64,000 nucleotides of DNA from Commensalibacter papalotli (GCF_947179115.1 NZ_CAMXCI010000001.1:186001-250000), one strand, 5' to 3'. Positions 52,678-62,708 are shown, counted from the first letter of the stretch. Made by a program: numbers and translations. Notes: generated from the sequence alone by a model not told the origin.

Positions 52678-53934
52678 TCAGTCAGAGTGTATTTTTATAA
52701 ACCACCCTTTGGGCCATATTGCAATATTAATATTGGGATTTTGTTTTATTAATTTTATCTGTTGTCTCCACGGGGGGACACCATAAGAATGCGAGACAAA
52801 ATGATAATAATTATAAGTATTGGCAATTAATAACCAAATACTTAAAGTAATACAAAAATATTTCCCCAATTTAGGTAGAGAATAAATAAAATAAACCAAT
52901 AATAGACACATTAATGATTGGTTTATAAAAGCATAACGTTGATTAAAATAAGGTTCAAAAAACCAGTAACTTGGACCGATTGCTCCAAAAGTGGAAAGTG
53001 CAAGGTTCAATAAAGCGCTAATTAACAAGTAGCCAGCAAGCCTTGTTCTCGGATAATTATAAAAACAATATATTAGGAGCAGCAAAACAAATATACTTAC
53101 ACTACAGGCAAATATAGGTAGTTGCTGATTTTTAACTAATGATTGTAAATATAATAGATAAGGATTTGATAAAGAATTATTACCAAATAACGGAAGATAT
53201 ATATCTTTAGCAAAGAAAATACTTAGAAAATCTATAAAGGACGTATGATATTGGCGTTGATTAAAAGAGGTATAAAAAAAAGAAAATTGAATGATATTAC
53301 CAACAAGCAATGTTAAGAATTGCTCTATTCTAGGACGGTCTTTATCAATAAGGCAGCGACATAAATATAGAGGAATTAAAATAATGCTTATTACACCAGA
53401 AAGAGCGGTTAAAAAAAGAATACTTAATTTAAACCATCTTTGATGTATTGGCTGGGTATCTAGTATTAAAATAATTGCAGTTGCTAAGGTTAACTGGAAT
53501 TGAATATGTAAACTTTGTAATGAAATTTCCAGGGATTCAGGAACGAAAAGAAGTAATAAAGCGGCTAACAAACGGATTTTAAAAGAACTCAGCCATTTAT
53601 CTTTGGCGGTTAAAATCAGAAAAGTTGGTAAAAGTTGAAATAATAGGCCTATTATCATAGTGACATAAGGCGCGTATTTTAAAGGTACACACCATTTGGC
53701 AAGAAGTGTTGCTCCATTAACAGGAAGATTTAGATAACCACCATAAGAGAAAAATAGCGATTTTATAGGATTGCTTAGCCAAGCATTTAAAAAAAATCCG
53801 CCTTCCTCTGCCCAAAAACGACTTTCAATGATAACTTCTGGTGAGCGCGTTATATGGATACAGGCTATTACTAATAATAGGAAAAAAGTTTGATATTTTT
53901 TTTTGTCATAATAATTTTGAATAGTTATCTTCAT
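52678..53934 (-). CDS. GT-C-like polytopic membrane protein, paralogue 2 of 3
   Basis: A 418-residue homologue of the genes on both sides, with the same topology. The loop motif is SRFWAEEGGFFLNAW (Glu43-Glu44), the middle motif LFVPESLEISLQSLHIQFQLTLA, and the C-terminal motif IWPKGW. The region between about residues 200 and 300 is the most divergent among the copies and may set substrate choice. It starts eight bases after the stop of copy 3. Function as for its paralogues: a possible membrane glycosyltransferase. Confidence 0.7.
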   Translation of the reverse strand: MKITIQNYYDKKKYQTFFLLLVIACIHITRSPEVIIESRFWAEEGGFFLNAWLSNPIKSLFFSYGGYLNLPVNGATLLAKWCVPLKYAPYVTMIIGLLFQLLPTFLILTAKDKWLSSFKIRLLAALLLLFVPESLEISLQSLHIQFQLTLATAIILILDTQPIHQRWFKLSILFLTALSGVISIILIPLYLCRCLIDKDRPRIEQFLTLLVGNIIQFSFFYTSFNQRQYHTSFIDFLSIFFAKDIYLPLFGNNSLSNPYLLYLQSLVKNQQLPIFACSVSIFVLLLLIYCFYNYPRTRLAGYLLISALLNLALSTFGAIGPSYWFFEPYFNQRYAFINQSLMCLLLVYFIYSLPKLGKYFCITLSIWLLIANTYNYYHFVSHSYGVPPWRQQIKLIKQNPNINIAIWPKGWFIKIHSD

Positions 53935-53942
53935 CAGAATGT

Positions 53943-55265
53943 CTAATTATTTTTTGGTGCCGTGTGTGTAGATAGTTGTTTGGGTATAACCATATACCAA
54001 CCACTACTCCAGATTTTAGGGTGATATTCAGGATCATTTCTCCATTTTTCTAACTCTTGCCTCCAAACATGTCCAGCGCCATCTTTAGCTTCAGGCAGCA
54101 GTTGAAAAAAATTAAAAGAACCAACGATAAGCACCCATATAATAGTAGCATTAGCTACAATTTTTCCTGCTCTGGGTAATGTTATAGAAAAATAAAGAAG
54201 CATTAGAGCGAATAAAGCTTGGCTGAGAAATGCATAGCGTTCTGTAAAATAAGGATTAACTAATTGAATTGTGCCACCAACAACACCATAAATGGAAATA
54301 CAAACCATCAGTATAGCTGTGATAAAAAAAAGTAATCCTTTGCGTGTTTTGGAATATTTGATGAAAATACTGGAGATAAAAATAATAAAAAAACTTGAAA
54401 TTAAACAGGCTTTTATTGAAATCTGATGAGCCTCAACTTTATGAAATATATTGGCCATAATTCCTATAGACACGTGATAACGATGCCCTAAAAATGGAAA
54501 GATTATATCTCTAACATATAGAACACTACAAAAATCATTATAAGAAAAATGGCGTTGACGTACGATTGCAAAGTTATCAATATCGATTTTATGTACTAAG
54601 TTAAATAAGTAAAAAGAAAGTTGAATTGAGCTGCCTAATACAAGTGCAATAGTTTGTTCATTACGTAAATTTTCTTTTTCTAGCCAAGATTTTGCAACAA
54701 ATATCGGAATAAGAACAACAGGGAGTAAGCCACATAAAGGGGCAAAAAAAAGTAAAAAAAGCTTAAAGTAACGTTTATTTTTGATGTCCGTTTTTAAGAA
54801 TGCTATGATTGTACAGGCCAACGCAAGGTGAAATTGAAGATGAAGGCTTTGTAAAGATATTTCAGAGGATTCTGGAACGAATAATAGCAATAAAGTTGCC
54901 AGTAATCGAACGTAAAAAGGGGATAGCCATTCATCTCTAGCTGTTAATAACAAATATATAGGAGTGATTTGAACAACCAATCCAACAAAGATTGTAAAGT
55001 AAGGTGCGAATTCTAAAGGAATATATAAATATCTGGCAATTAAGGTGGCGCCGCTGGCACCTAGATTAATATATCCACCAAAAACCACAAATAAAGCGTT
55101 CAAGGGGCTCATATTATAAGCATTAGCGTAAAATATATATCCTTCTTCTGCCCAAAAGCGGCCTTGAGTAAAGATATCAGGAGCACGAATAAAAAGAAAT
55201 AATATATAAACAAATAGCAAGAGGCTGGTTTGATTACTGCGTTTATCTAATATATTGCCAGACAA
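53943..55265 (-). CDS. GT-C-like polytopic membrane protein, paralogue 3 of 3
   Basis: A 440-residue homologue, first transcribed of the three. The loop motif is GRFWAEEGYIFYANAY (Glu40-Glu41), the middle motif LFVPESSEISLQSLHLQFHLALA, and the C-terminal motif IWSSGW. The start is TTG at 55265 without a clear ribosome binding site, so it may be wrong by a few codons. It lies 51 bases after the VTT-domain gene. Three tandem copies suggest duplication followed by specialisation for different sugars or linkages, which is an inference. Confidence 0.7.
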   Translation of the reverse strand: MSGNILDKRSNQTSLLLFVYILFLFIRAPDIFTQGRFWAEEGYIFYANAYNMSPLNALFVVFGGYINLGASGATLIARYLYIPLEFAPYFTIFVGLVVQITPIYLLLTARDEWLSPFYVRLLATLLLLFVPESSEISLQSLHLQFHLALACTIIAFLKTDIKNKRYFKLFLLFFAPLCGLLPVVLIPIFVAKSWLEKENLRNEQTIALVLGSSIQLSFYLFNLVHKIDIDNFAIVRQRHFSYNDFCSVLYVRDIIFPFLGHRYHVSIGIMANIFHKVEAHQISIKACLISSFFIIFISSIFIKYSKTRKGLLFFITAILMVCISIYGVVGGTIQLVNPYFTERYAFLSQALFALMLLYFSITLPRAGKIVANATIIWVLIVGSFNFFQLLPEAKDGAGHVWRQELEKWRNDPEYHPKIWSSGWYMVIPKQLSTHTAPKNN

Positions 55266-55316
55266 AATATAAGACTTTCACTATATACTAAAAGATAAAA
55301 TACGTTTTAAATTTAT

Positions 55317-56033
55317 TTAGTTAGGGTCAGGGAGTTTGATAATTTTATTGACAATTTTTCCTAAATGCCAAATTAGTAGTCCTGTTCCAATAAAAGCAAT
55401 GGCTAATAATAGATGTTTAATAGAAGCAATATGTTGTGTTTGTAAAGAAGTAACTTCTGTGCTGGCGATATGCCCCATGACGACATAACCAAACAAGGCT
55501 GGTAAAGAAGCAAGAGTTCCAATGAGATAAGCTCTTACAGAAATAGACGTCAACCCCAAAGCATAACTGGTTAAAGCAAAAGGCATAATGGGTGAAATAC
55601 GTAATAAGCACACCAGTTTCCAACCATCAAGATGAAGTAAATTATCCAGTTTTTGCATTCTTGAAGATCGTTTTAAAAATTTTTCTATAAACGATCTAAA
55701 GATAGAGCGACTAAGATAAAACGAAATAAAAGCGCCAATCAAGGTGGCAATAGCAGAAAGGATAAACCCCTGCAATATACCATACAAAGCACCAGAACCA
55801 AAAGCAGCAGTGGATGCAGGTAATACGCCACATAAGGCAATAATAACTTGTATAATTTCGCTGATAATAAGCTCTTTGAGGGTAGAGGCTTGTTTTCTTT
55901 GTTGATAGAATTCTATTAATTGATGAAGAGTATCTGTATTACGACTGATTAAGATCCAGGCTCCAATTATGCTAATCGCGACCAAAAAAATGATAAATAA
56001 ACAAAATGATTTTTTAGAAGTTTTTTGAGACAT
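55317..56033 (-). CDS. TVP38/TMEM64 (VTT/DedA-superfamily) membrane protein
   Basis: VTT-domain proteins move lipids across membranes; the related DedA proteins have been linked to recycling of undecaprenyl phosphate. This 238-residue protein has an N-terminal membrane segment, then the VTT core: PASTAAFGSGALYGILQGF, a re-entrant GAFISFYLSRSIFRSF, and KLVCLLRISPIMPFALTSYALGLTSI with the conserved Arg and Pro. Its start lies six bases after the GT2 stop. The neighbours suggest a role in flipping a lipid carrier for the glycosyltransferases, which is an inference. Confidence 0.88.
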   Translation of the reverse strand: MSQKTSKKSFCLFIIFLVAISIIGAWILISRNTDTLHQLIEFYQQRKQASTLKELIISEIIQVIIALCGVLPASTAAFGSGALYGILQGFILSAIATLIGAFISFYLSRSIFRSFIEKFLKRSSRMQKLDNLLHLDGWKLVCLLRISPIMPFALTSYALGLTSISVRAYLIGTLASLPALFGYVVMGHIASTEVTSLQTQHIASIKHLLLAIAFIGTGLLIWHLGKIVNKIIKLPDPN

Positions 56034-56039
56034 AATAAT

Positions 56040-56780
56040 TTATTTTTTGAATAGTGTATTTGAAATCAGCCCCAATTTATGTAACCGATACTCAATTGAT
56101 GTCTTTAATACGCCCAGCCCATAAATAGTGCTGCGTTTTAAGTTAATAGAAGAAGCTTCTTTAAAATATTTAGTTGGGCAAGAAATTTCCCCAATACTAA
56201 AATTTTGATTAATAGCTTGTGCTAACATCTGATTGTCGAAGATAAAATCGTCTGAACAGCGATCAAGAGGCAAGGCTTTTAGGACTTCTTTGGTCCATCC
56301 TCTGTATCCTGTATGGTATTCTGAAAGCTTAGTGTTAAGTAAAATATTTTGAATAAATGTTAAGCCACGATTGGCAATATATTTATAAAGTGGCATTCCA
56401 CCTTTCAAAGCACCTTTTCCCAAAATACGAGAGGCAATAACAGCATCATAATGGCCTGAAGTTAACATACTGACCATAGCTCTCAATAATTTAGGGCTGT
56501 ATTGATAATCAGGATGTAACATAATAACGACATCAGCCCCTCTTTCCAAAGCGGCTTTGTAACAGGTTTTTTGATTTGCACCATATCCTTTGTTTTTGGC
56601 ATGAATAATGGTATAAATATTTAACTTTTGGGCGATTTTAGCTGTTTCATCTTTGCTTGCATCATCAGTTAGAATAATATCATCTATAAGATCTTGAGGA
56701 ATCTCATCAAAAGTTCTTTGTAATGTCTGAGCCGCATTATATGCAGGTAAAACAACCGTTATTTTTTTATTATTCATCAT
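56040..56780 (-). CDS. Family 2 glycosyltransferase (polyprenyl-phosphate sugar synthase-like)
   Basis: This cytoplasmic GT-A enzyme probably loads a sugar onto a polyprenyl phosphate. The fold starts ITVVLPAYNAAQTL, has DDIILTDDASKDET (residues 34-47) for nucleotide binding, and HPDYQYSP in the acceptor region. It resembles dolichyl-phosphate mannosyltransferases (DPM1 type), and at 246 residues has no C-terminal membrane helices, unlike GtrB. It is the first gene of the minus-strand cluster and is divergent from cydD. Donor sugar unknown. Confidence 0.9.
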   Translation of the reverse strand: MMNNKKITVVLPAYNAAQTLQRTFDEIPQDLIDDIILTDDASKDETAKIAQKLNIYTIIHAKNKGYGANQKTCYKAALERGADVVIMLHPDYQYSPKLLRAMVSMLTSGHYDAVIASRILGKGALKGGMPLYKYIANRGLTFIQNILLNTKLSEYHTGYRGWTKEVLKALPLDRCSDDFIFDNQMLAQAINQNFSIGEISCPTKYFKEASSINLKRSTIYGLGVLKTSIEYRLHKLGLISNTLFKK

Positions 56781-56970
56781 GATATTTGTGTTTCATTTAA
56801 ATTATGAATTAAATAATTGTTTAACACATGAGACTTATTTTTTAAAAGCATTAATGTTTGAAAGTAAATTAGTTGTTTTATTTTAGTAACAGTAAAAAAA
56901 TAAATTTTACTTGTTAGGTCGGCTAATTATAGATAGAACCATAGTTAAACGCCTATAAACACTTGGTCTT

Positions 56971-58698
56971 GTGGATTGGACAAAGCGGATTTACATGCAA
57001 AATAATAAAGCAAAAATTAAAAATTGGACGAAACAGCAAACTAGAATTGGAAAAAAGGCAGTTTTGCCACTTATAATATTGGGAATTATATCCAGCTTTA
57101 TTGCTGTTGCATTGGCATGTTGTGTTGCGCAAATCCTGGGTATTTTACTGGTTCCTTCTTTATTGTTTTCTCTTGGGTTTGATCCATCTATATTACTAGC
57201 TAGTTTTGTTATTTTATTTATAATCAAAGGGATGATTATTTATAGCGAAGATTTATTAAGTGCTAAAATTGGGTTAAAAGCGCGTCATCGGTTACGCAAA
57301 GATTTTGTTCAACAAATTATGCAAATTGGTCCATCGATTTTATATCGACAATCAGGGGGTGGCTTGGCAACCTTAATTGTCGATCAGGTAGAGTCTTTGG
57401 ATGGTTATTTTTCCAGATGGCTTCCTGCTTCAGTATTATGGCTAGTATCCCCGTTAATTATTTTAGTTTGTGTTTATTTTGTTCAACCATGGGCAGCTTT
57501 GGTAATAGGGGTATGCGGATTAATGGTACCAATTGCACAAGCAGTTTTTGGTATCGGCGCTGCCGTTGCGGCAAGACAACAATTTTTAGCAATGACACGC
57601 TTGCAAGCTCGATTTTTGGACCGTATTCAAGGAATTGCAACAATTGTCTTGGCTGGTAGAGCTGAAGATGAAGCAAAAAAGATTGCGCAATCTGCAAATG
57701 AGCTCAGGTTTAGGACGATGAAAGTGTTGCGCGTGGCTTTTTTATCTTCGGCCTCAATTGATTGTGCTATGATTGTCGCTATTATTTTGGTTGCGATCAT
57801 GGATGTGCGACATTTTGCAGCTGCTGAACAAGGTGCAGTCACAATTCCAGTAGTTCATGCTTTATTTGCTTTATTAATCATTCCTGATTTTTTTGCACCC
57901 TTACGTAGCCTTGCCCTAGCATACCAAGACAAAGCGAAATTAACAGGTGCAGCGGCTTCAGCGGTTGAGTTGCCAGAGATTGGTCATGAGGTAGAAAAAA
58001 CAGTAATTTTATCTAAAAATAAACCTGTTAGTATTGTTTTTGATAACGTCTCGTATATTTGGGATGAAAAAAGAGGGCGTGCAGTTGACCAGATCAGTTT
58101 TGAAGTTGCACCGAATAGCACAACGCTTTTAATTGGGGCGTCTGGTGCAGGAAAATCTACAATTATCAGTATGTTACTAGGTTTTATTAAACCAACTTCA
58201 GGCAAGATTTTATTCAATGGTCAAGATGCTTCTCTGATTAATCATAATTCACTATCTGATTTAACGGCTTGGATTGGTCAGAAACCTGTTATATTTCTAG
58301 GAACTATCAAAGAAAATATCCTATTTGCAAAACCTGATGCAACACAAGAAGAACTACAAAAAGCCGTAAAAGCCGCAGCAATTGATCAATATTTAGAAGC
58401 TTTACCAAAAGGACTTGATACTGTGATTGGTGAGGGAGGATATGGATTGTCGGGAGGGCAGGCACAAAGAGTAGCAATCGCCAGAGCCTATCTTAAAAAT
58501 GCGTCTTTATTATTCCTTGATGAGCCAACAGCACATTTAGATCCAGTTACCGAACAAGATATTTTCAAGAGCTTGGTTGATTTAGCACAAAACAGAACCG
58601 TTATTATGGCAACACATTCTGCTTTGGGACAACAACTCAAGGGAAATCATATTGAACTTGATCATGGGCATATTATTGCTCAGACAGAGGTGAAATAA
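56971..58698 (+). CDS. cydD: Heterodimeric ABC exporter subunit CydD
   Basis: CydD pairs with CydC in an inner-membrane ABC transporter needed for cytochrome bd and c assembly. Reported substrates include glutathione, cysteine and haem. Six membrane helices (to about residue 315) precede the ATPase domain with Walker A GASGAGKST, signature LSGGQAQR and Walker B LLFLDEPTAHLD. Length is 575 residues. GTG at 56971 is given; an ATG at 56995 would remove eight residues, and neither has a good ribosome binding site. cydC starts two bases after its stop. cydAB is not in the window. Confidence 0.93.
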   Translation: MDWTKRIYMQNNKAKIKNWTKQQTRIGKKAVLPLIILGIISSFIAVALACCVAQILGILLVPSLLFSLGFDPSILLASFVILFIIKGMIIYSEDLLSAKIGLKARHRLRKDFVQQIMQIGPSILYRQSGGGLATLIVDQVESLDGYFSRWLPASVLWLVSPLIILVCVYFVQPWAALVIGVCGLMVPIAQAVFGIGAAVAARQQFLAMTRLQARFLDRIQGIATIVLAGRAEDEAKKIAQSANELRFRTMKVLRVAFLSSASIDCAMIVAIILVAIMDVRHFAAAEQGAVTIPVVHALFALLIIPDFFAPLRSLALAYQDKAKLTGAAASAVELPEIGHEVEKTVILSKNKPVSIVFDNVSYIWDEKRGRAVDQISFEVAPNSTTLLIGASGAGKSTIISMLLGFIKPTSGKILFNGQDASLINHNSLSDLTAWIGQKPVIFLGTIKENILFAKPDATQEELQKAVKAAAIDQYLEALPKGLDTVIGEGGYGLSGGQAQRVAIARAYLKNASLLFLDEPTAHLDPVTEQDIFKSLVDLAQNRTVIMATHSALGQQLKGNHIELDHGHIIAQTEVK

Positions 58699-58699
58699 G

Positions 58700-60382
58700 A
58701 TGTCTGAATTTCAAGATCCTTTGGCACAAAAAGAAACACCCAAAGCAGCTTTTCAGCAAATTTTTAAAATTTGGAAACCTCATTTCGTTTCGTTAATGAT
58801 AGGGATTGTCTTCTCTTTAATTGCACTGGCTTTGGGTTTGACCTTAATGGCTTCTGCTGGAGGTAAGATCGCATTTGCAGCGATGGGAATGGCGATTATC
58901 AGCTCTGTGTTCTTAAAAATGCTAGGTGGCGGACGCCTGTGCATGCGTTATGTAGAGCGTTTATACACTCATAATGTAATGTTCAAAGCGATTGCTGATC
59001 TTCGAGTTTGGTTTTTTTCTAAACTATCCAAAGGGGCAGCAGCAGGCCTGGGTTTTCGTCACAGTGGAGACGTTTTGTCCCGTCTTGTCTCTGATATTGA
59101 GACGTTAGATGGTTTGTATTTACGGTTAATGTTACCTTTTGCGGGGTCAATATTAACATTCATAGTTTTACTAGTTATTATTGGGTCTATTCACATACCT
59201 TTGGCTGTATGTGTTGCTGGATTATATTTTCTGGCAGGCTTTGTTTGTCCTATTATTTCAGCATTAATTACCAAAAAACATGGACAAACCTTGCTGCACT
59301 CTGTCGCACAGCTCAGAATAAGTGTTTTGGATTTTATTCACGGTCTCAGGGAAATTCGTGCCTTTGGTGCTGAAAGCCGTATTGAGGATTTATTAGAAGA
59401 TAGAGAAAAGGTACTATTTTATAAGCAATTTCATCAGGCTAAGAAAATAGCTTTGATGAGTTTTATCTCTTTTGTATTAAGTCAAATAGCTGTTTTACTT
59501 GTTTTAGCGGCAGCTTTAAATATTGGCTTTCACGGAATAGGTGCAGCTCATATTGTTGTTTGTTTATTTTTAGTTATTACTGCTTTTGAAGTCGTGATTC
59601 CTTTAACCCGAGCTGGTGGATTAGCGGGTCAAATTATTAATGCTGCAACGCGTGTAGTTGGCGTTAATCAAGATCATGTTAATAATATTCCCAAAGGGAC
59701 AGAGCAAGCTCCTGAGCAAACAGATATTCAGTTTAATCATTTAGGATTTCAGTGGGATAAGAATCAACCTTTTGTATATCGTGATTTAAACCTTACAATC
59801 CTTCAAGGACAAAGAGTGGCTATTATCGGCCCTTCAGGTGCGGGTAAATCGACATTAGCAGCATTGTTGTTAAAGGTCATCGTACCTCAAGAAGGTAATA
59901 TTACCCTAGGGGGGAAAGATATTGCCCTTATAAGCGAGGATTCTGTACGCACAAAAATTGCTTGGCTTTCACAAAATACGCATTTATTTGATGATACGAT
60001 TCGTCAAAATTTATTACTCAGCCATCCTCAGGCAACTGATGATGAGTTATGGCAGGCTTTGTCCGAGGCTGCGGTTGCTGATGTTGTTAAAGCTATGCCT
60101 GATGGATTGGATACTTGGTTGGGTGAAGGTGGTATAAAGGTTTCTGGAGGGCAGGGACGTCGTATTGCGTTGGCCAGAACTTTACTATCGAAGGCACCGA
60201 TTCTGTTACTTGATGAGCCCACAACAGGACTTGATGCAGATACAGAGGCTGAATTTTTTAATATTTTAAATCAGGTTGCCTCTAATCGAACTATTATTTT
60301 GATTGCTCATCGCCTTACGGGCGTGGAAAAGCTTGATAAAGTATGGCGTTTATCTGACACTCGTTTGATTTCTTTAAATTAA
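58700..60382 (+). CDS. cydC: Heterodimeric ABC exporter subunit CydC
   Basis: CydC is the partner of CydD. Six membrane helices lie before about residue 320. The motif MRYVERLYTHNVMFKAIADLR between helices is typical of CydC. The ATPase domain has Walker A GPSGAGKST, signature VSGGQGRR and Walker B LLLDEPTTGLD. Length is 560 residues. Translation is probably coupled to cydD. Confidence 0.94.
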   Translation: MSEFQDPLAQKETPKAAFQQIFKIWKPHFVSLMIGIVFSLIALALGLTLMASAGGKIAFAAMGMAIISSVFLKMLGGGRLCMRYVERLYTHNVMFKAIADLRVWFFSKLSKGAAAGLGFRHSGDVLSRLVSDIETLDGLYLRLMLPFAGSILTFIVLLVIIGSIHIPLAVCVAGLYFLAGFVCPIISALITKKHGQTLLHSVAQLRISVLDFIHGLREIRAFGAESRIEDLLEDREKVLFYKQFHQAKKIALMSFISFVLSQIAVLLVLAAALNIGFHGIGAAHIVVCLFLVITAFEVVIPLTRAGGLAGQIINAATRVVGVNQDHVNNIPKGTEQAPEQTDIQFNHLGFQWDKNQPFVYRDLNLTILQGQRVAIIGPSGAGKSTLAALLLKVIVPQEGNITLGGKDIALISEDSVRTKIAWLSQNTHLFDDTIRQNLLLSHPQATDDELWQALSEAAVADVVKAMPDGLDTWLGEGGIKVSGGQGRRIALARTLLSKAPILLLDEPTTGLDADTEAEFFNILNQVASNRTIILIAHRLTGVEKLDKVWRLSDTRLISLN

Positions 60383-60470
60383 AAAAATTTTTATATTTTT
60401 TATGTTAAAATGTGGGTATGTTACGAGGTAAGTTATTATAGCTTTGTGCTTTAAAGTTAAGGAAAATTAA

Positions 60471-60860
60471 ATGCGTCGTTTTTTACCAATTATATTTGGC
60501 TCTTTTATGCTGGCGGCTTGTTCACAACCATCAAATTTAACACCTAATAATGATAGAACTTATGTGGTGTTTTTTCCATTTGCTTCCAGTGAATTGGATG
60601 ATGCTGCAATGACAACAATTGATCAAGCAGTAAGATATGCAAAAAGCTTTCCAGAGAAAAAAGTTTATGTAGAGGGATATGCAGCAGTTTATGGTGATTT
60701 ATCCTTGGATGAAATGATGGCTGCTCAACGCACACAAGCAGTTGCACAACAAATCGTTTCCGAGGGTATTGATAAAAGTCGTGTTGATGACAAAGCACAA
60801 CAACCAGAACAAAGACAAAGCCAAATTGCAGCGCGTCGCGTTGAAATTGAAGTTAAATAA
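60471..60860 (+). CDS. OmpA-family lipoprotein
   Basis: A signal peptide ends in the lipobox LAAC (Cys17). The mature part is one OmpA-like domain: YVVFFPFASSELDDAAMTTIDQA, then VYVEGYAAVYGD and AQRTQAVAQQIVSEGI, ending RRVEIEV. Such domains bind peptidoglycan through conserved Asp and Arg residues. Here the usual NxxLSxxRAxAV reads DEMMAAQRTQAV. Length is 129 residues. It may anchor the outer membrane to the wall. ATG after TTAAGGAAAAT; recQ follows after 12 bases. Confidence 0.85.
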   Translation: MRRFLPIIFGSFMLAACSQPSNLTPNNDRTYVVFFPFASSELDDAAMTTIDQAVRYAKSFPEKKVYVEGYAAVYGDLSLDEMMAAQRTQAVAQQIVSEGIDKSRVDDKAQQPEQRQSQIAARRVEIEVK

Positions 60861-60872
60861 CTGATCTGATTT

Positions 60873-62708
60873 ATGATATTACCTTCTTTATTAAATGACG
60901 AAGATTCAATAAGGAAGGGTATCACCCCCCAAGGGGTTCTGGAACATGTTTTCGGATATGAACATTTCAGAGGTTTACAACAACAAGCCATTGATTTTGT
61001 TATGCAAGGTCAAGATGTGCTGTTGTTAATGCCGACAGGGGGTGGAAAAAGCATTTGTTATCAAATCCCATCTTTATGCAGAGCAGGTATGGGGTTAATT
61101 ATTTCCCCACTTATCGCATTAATGAACGATCAAGTCGCTGCCTTACGCCAGCTGGGTATTAATGCAGGAGCTTTACACTCAGAACTAGAACCTCAAGAAG
61201 CGACGACTATTCGTCAAGATATGCTCAGTGGATCACTTGATATGCTCTATATTTCACCAGAACGATTGCTTTCTGATGAAATGTTACGATTTTTAAAGAA
61301 AATCCCATTATCATTAATCGCTATTGATGAGGCGCATTGCGTTTCAGTGTGGGGGCATGATTTTCGCCCTGAATATCGATTAATGACAAATTTATCCAAA
61401 GAATTTCCAGGCGTTCCCAGAATTGCTTTAACAGCAACAGCAGATCCAACGACCAAGCAAGATATTATTGTTTCTTTGGGTATGCCAGATGTTCAAATCT
61501 TACAGGCTAGTTTTCATCGAACTAATTTATTCATTAGAGCAATACCTAAGGAAGGTGAAACAAAGCAGCTTTTAACGATTTTACAAAAACATTCAGAAGA
61601 AGCCTGTATTATTTATTGTGGTAGCCGTAATAAAGCAGAGCGCATTGCGGCTATGCTTGTTGATCGTGGCTTTACGGCTTTGGCGTATCATGCAGGCTTA
61701 TCTGCTCTTGAAAAACGAACGGTATTGTTGCGATTTCGCTCAGGAGAGCCTGTTATCATTGTGGCTACGATTGCTTTTGGTATGGGAATTGATCGCCCTG
61801 ATGTAAGATTGGTCGTGCATTTGGATATGCCCAAAGGACCAGAGCACTATTACCAACAAATTGGCCGTGCGGGCAGGGATGGTGATCCAGCAGAAACTGT
61901 ATTGCTCTATGGGGGTGAGGATATAGTTAAGGCTCGTTATTGGTTAGAACAATCCAACAGTAATGAAGAACAAAAAAGAATTGCTAGGTCAAGATTAAAT
62001 ACCATGATCGCATTCGCTGAGACAACAGATTGTCGAACACAGATTTTACTGCGTTGTTTCGGTGAAGAGTTACAAGAACCTTGTGGTCATTGTGATAATT
62101 GTAAGTATCCTGTTTCTTTGTTTAATGGTACGGTTGCCGCACAAAAAGTGTTATCAGCGGTTTATAGAACTGGCCAACGTTTTGGTGCTATACACATTAT
62201 TAATGTTTTAAGAGGAAAAAAGAGTGATCATATTGATAATTATCAACATGATCAGTTGCCTGTATTTGGTATTGGTAAAGATAAACCCAATCAGTTTTGG
62301 CGTGCTGTCATCCGACAATTAATGGCCAAAGATGCATTAAGGCAAGGGGCAGAACATTCTAACTTGTTTCTTAATCAAGACAAAGCGTTGCCACTTTTAA
62401 AAGGCAACGAACAGCTTTACTTAAGAGAGGATATTGTTCAGGTTCGCTCTGAGAAAACGCATGCTTATCCACAGCAAATAGAACTTTCTCAAGAACAGCA
62501 ACATATCTTTGATCAATTGAAATTGTGGCGTTTATCTGAGGCCAGAGAGCAAGAAGTTCCTCCTTATATCATTTTTCATGATGCGGTTTTACGAGAAATA
62601 GCAATAACGTGCCCTCAGAATATAGAAGCATTGAAAAATGTAAAAGGAATTGGAGACAGTAAAATTGAACGTTACGGTCAGATTTTGTTGGAGTATATTC
62701 ACCGTTAA
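60873..62708 (+). CDS. recQ: ATP-dependent DNA helicase RecQ
   Basis: RecQ unwinds DNA 3'-5' in recombination and replication-fork repair. Motifs in order: Walker A MPTGGGKS (about residue 60), DEAH in IDEAHCVSVWGHDFRPEY (about 150), and motif VI QIGRAGRDG. The RecQ-C zinc region has Cys in DCRTQILLRCFGE and PCGHCDNC, with a winged-helix part after it. A C-terminal HRDC domain (about 530-611) ends in VKGIGDSKIERYGQILLEYI. Length is 611 residues. It follows the OmpA-like gene closely and may share its promoter. Confidence 0.96.
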   Translation: MILPSLLNDEDSIRKGITPQGVLEHVFGYEHFRGLQQQAIDFVMQGQDVLLLMPTGGGKSICYQIPSLCRAGMGLIISPLIALMNDQVAALRQLGINAGALHSELEPQEATTIRQDMLSGSLDMLYISPERLLSDEMLRFLKKIPLSLIAIDEAHCVSVWGHDFRPEYRLMTNLSKEFPGVPRIALTATADPTTKQDIIVSLGMPDVQILQASFHRTNLFIRAIPKEGETKQLLTILQKHSEEACIIYCGSRNKAERIAAMLVDRGFTALAYHAGLSALEKRTVLLRFRSGEPVIIVATIAFGMGIDRPDVRLVVHLDMPKGPEHYYQQIGRAGRDGDPAETVLLYGGEDIVKARYWLEQSNSNEEQKRIARSRLNTMIAFAETTDCRTQILLRCFGEELQEPCGHCDNCKYPVSLFNGTVAAQKVLSAVYRTGQRFGAIHIINVLRGKKSDHIDNYQHDQLPVFGIGKDKPNQFWRAVIRQLMAKDALRQGAEHSNLFLNQDKALPLLKGNEQLYLREDIVQVRSEKTHAYPQQIELSQEQQHIFDQLKLWRLSEAREQEVPPYIIFHDAVLREIAITCPQNIEALKNVKGIGDSKIERYGQILLEYIHR

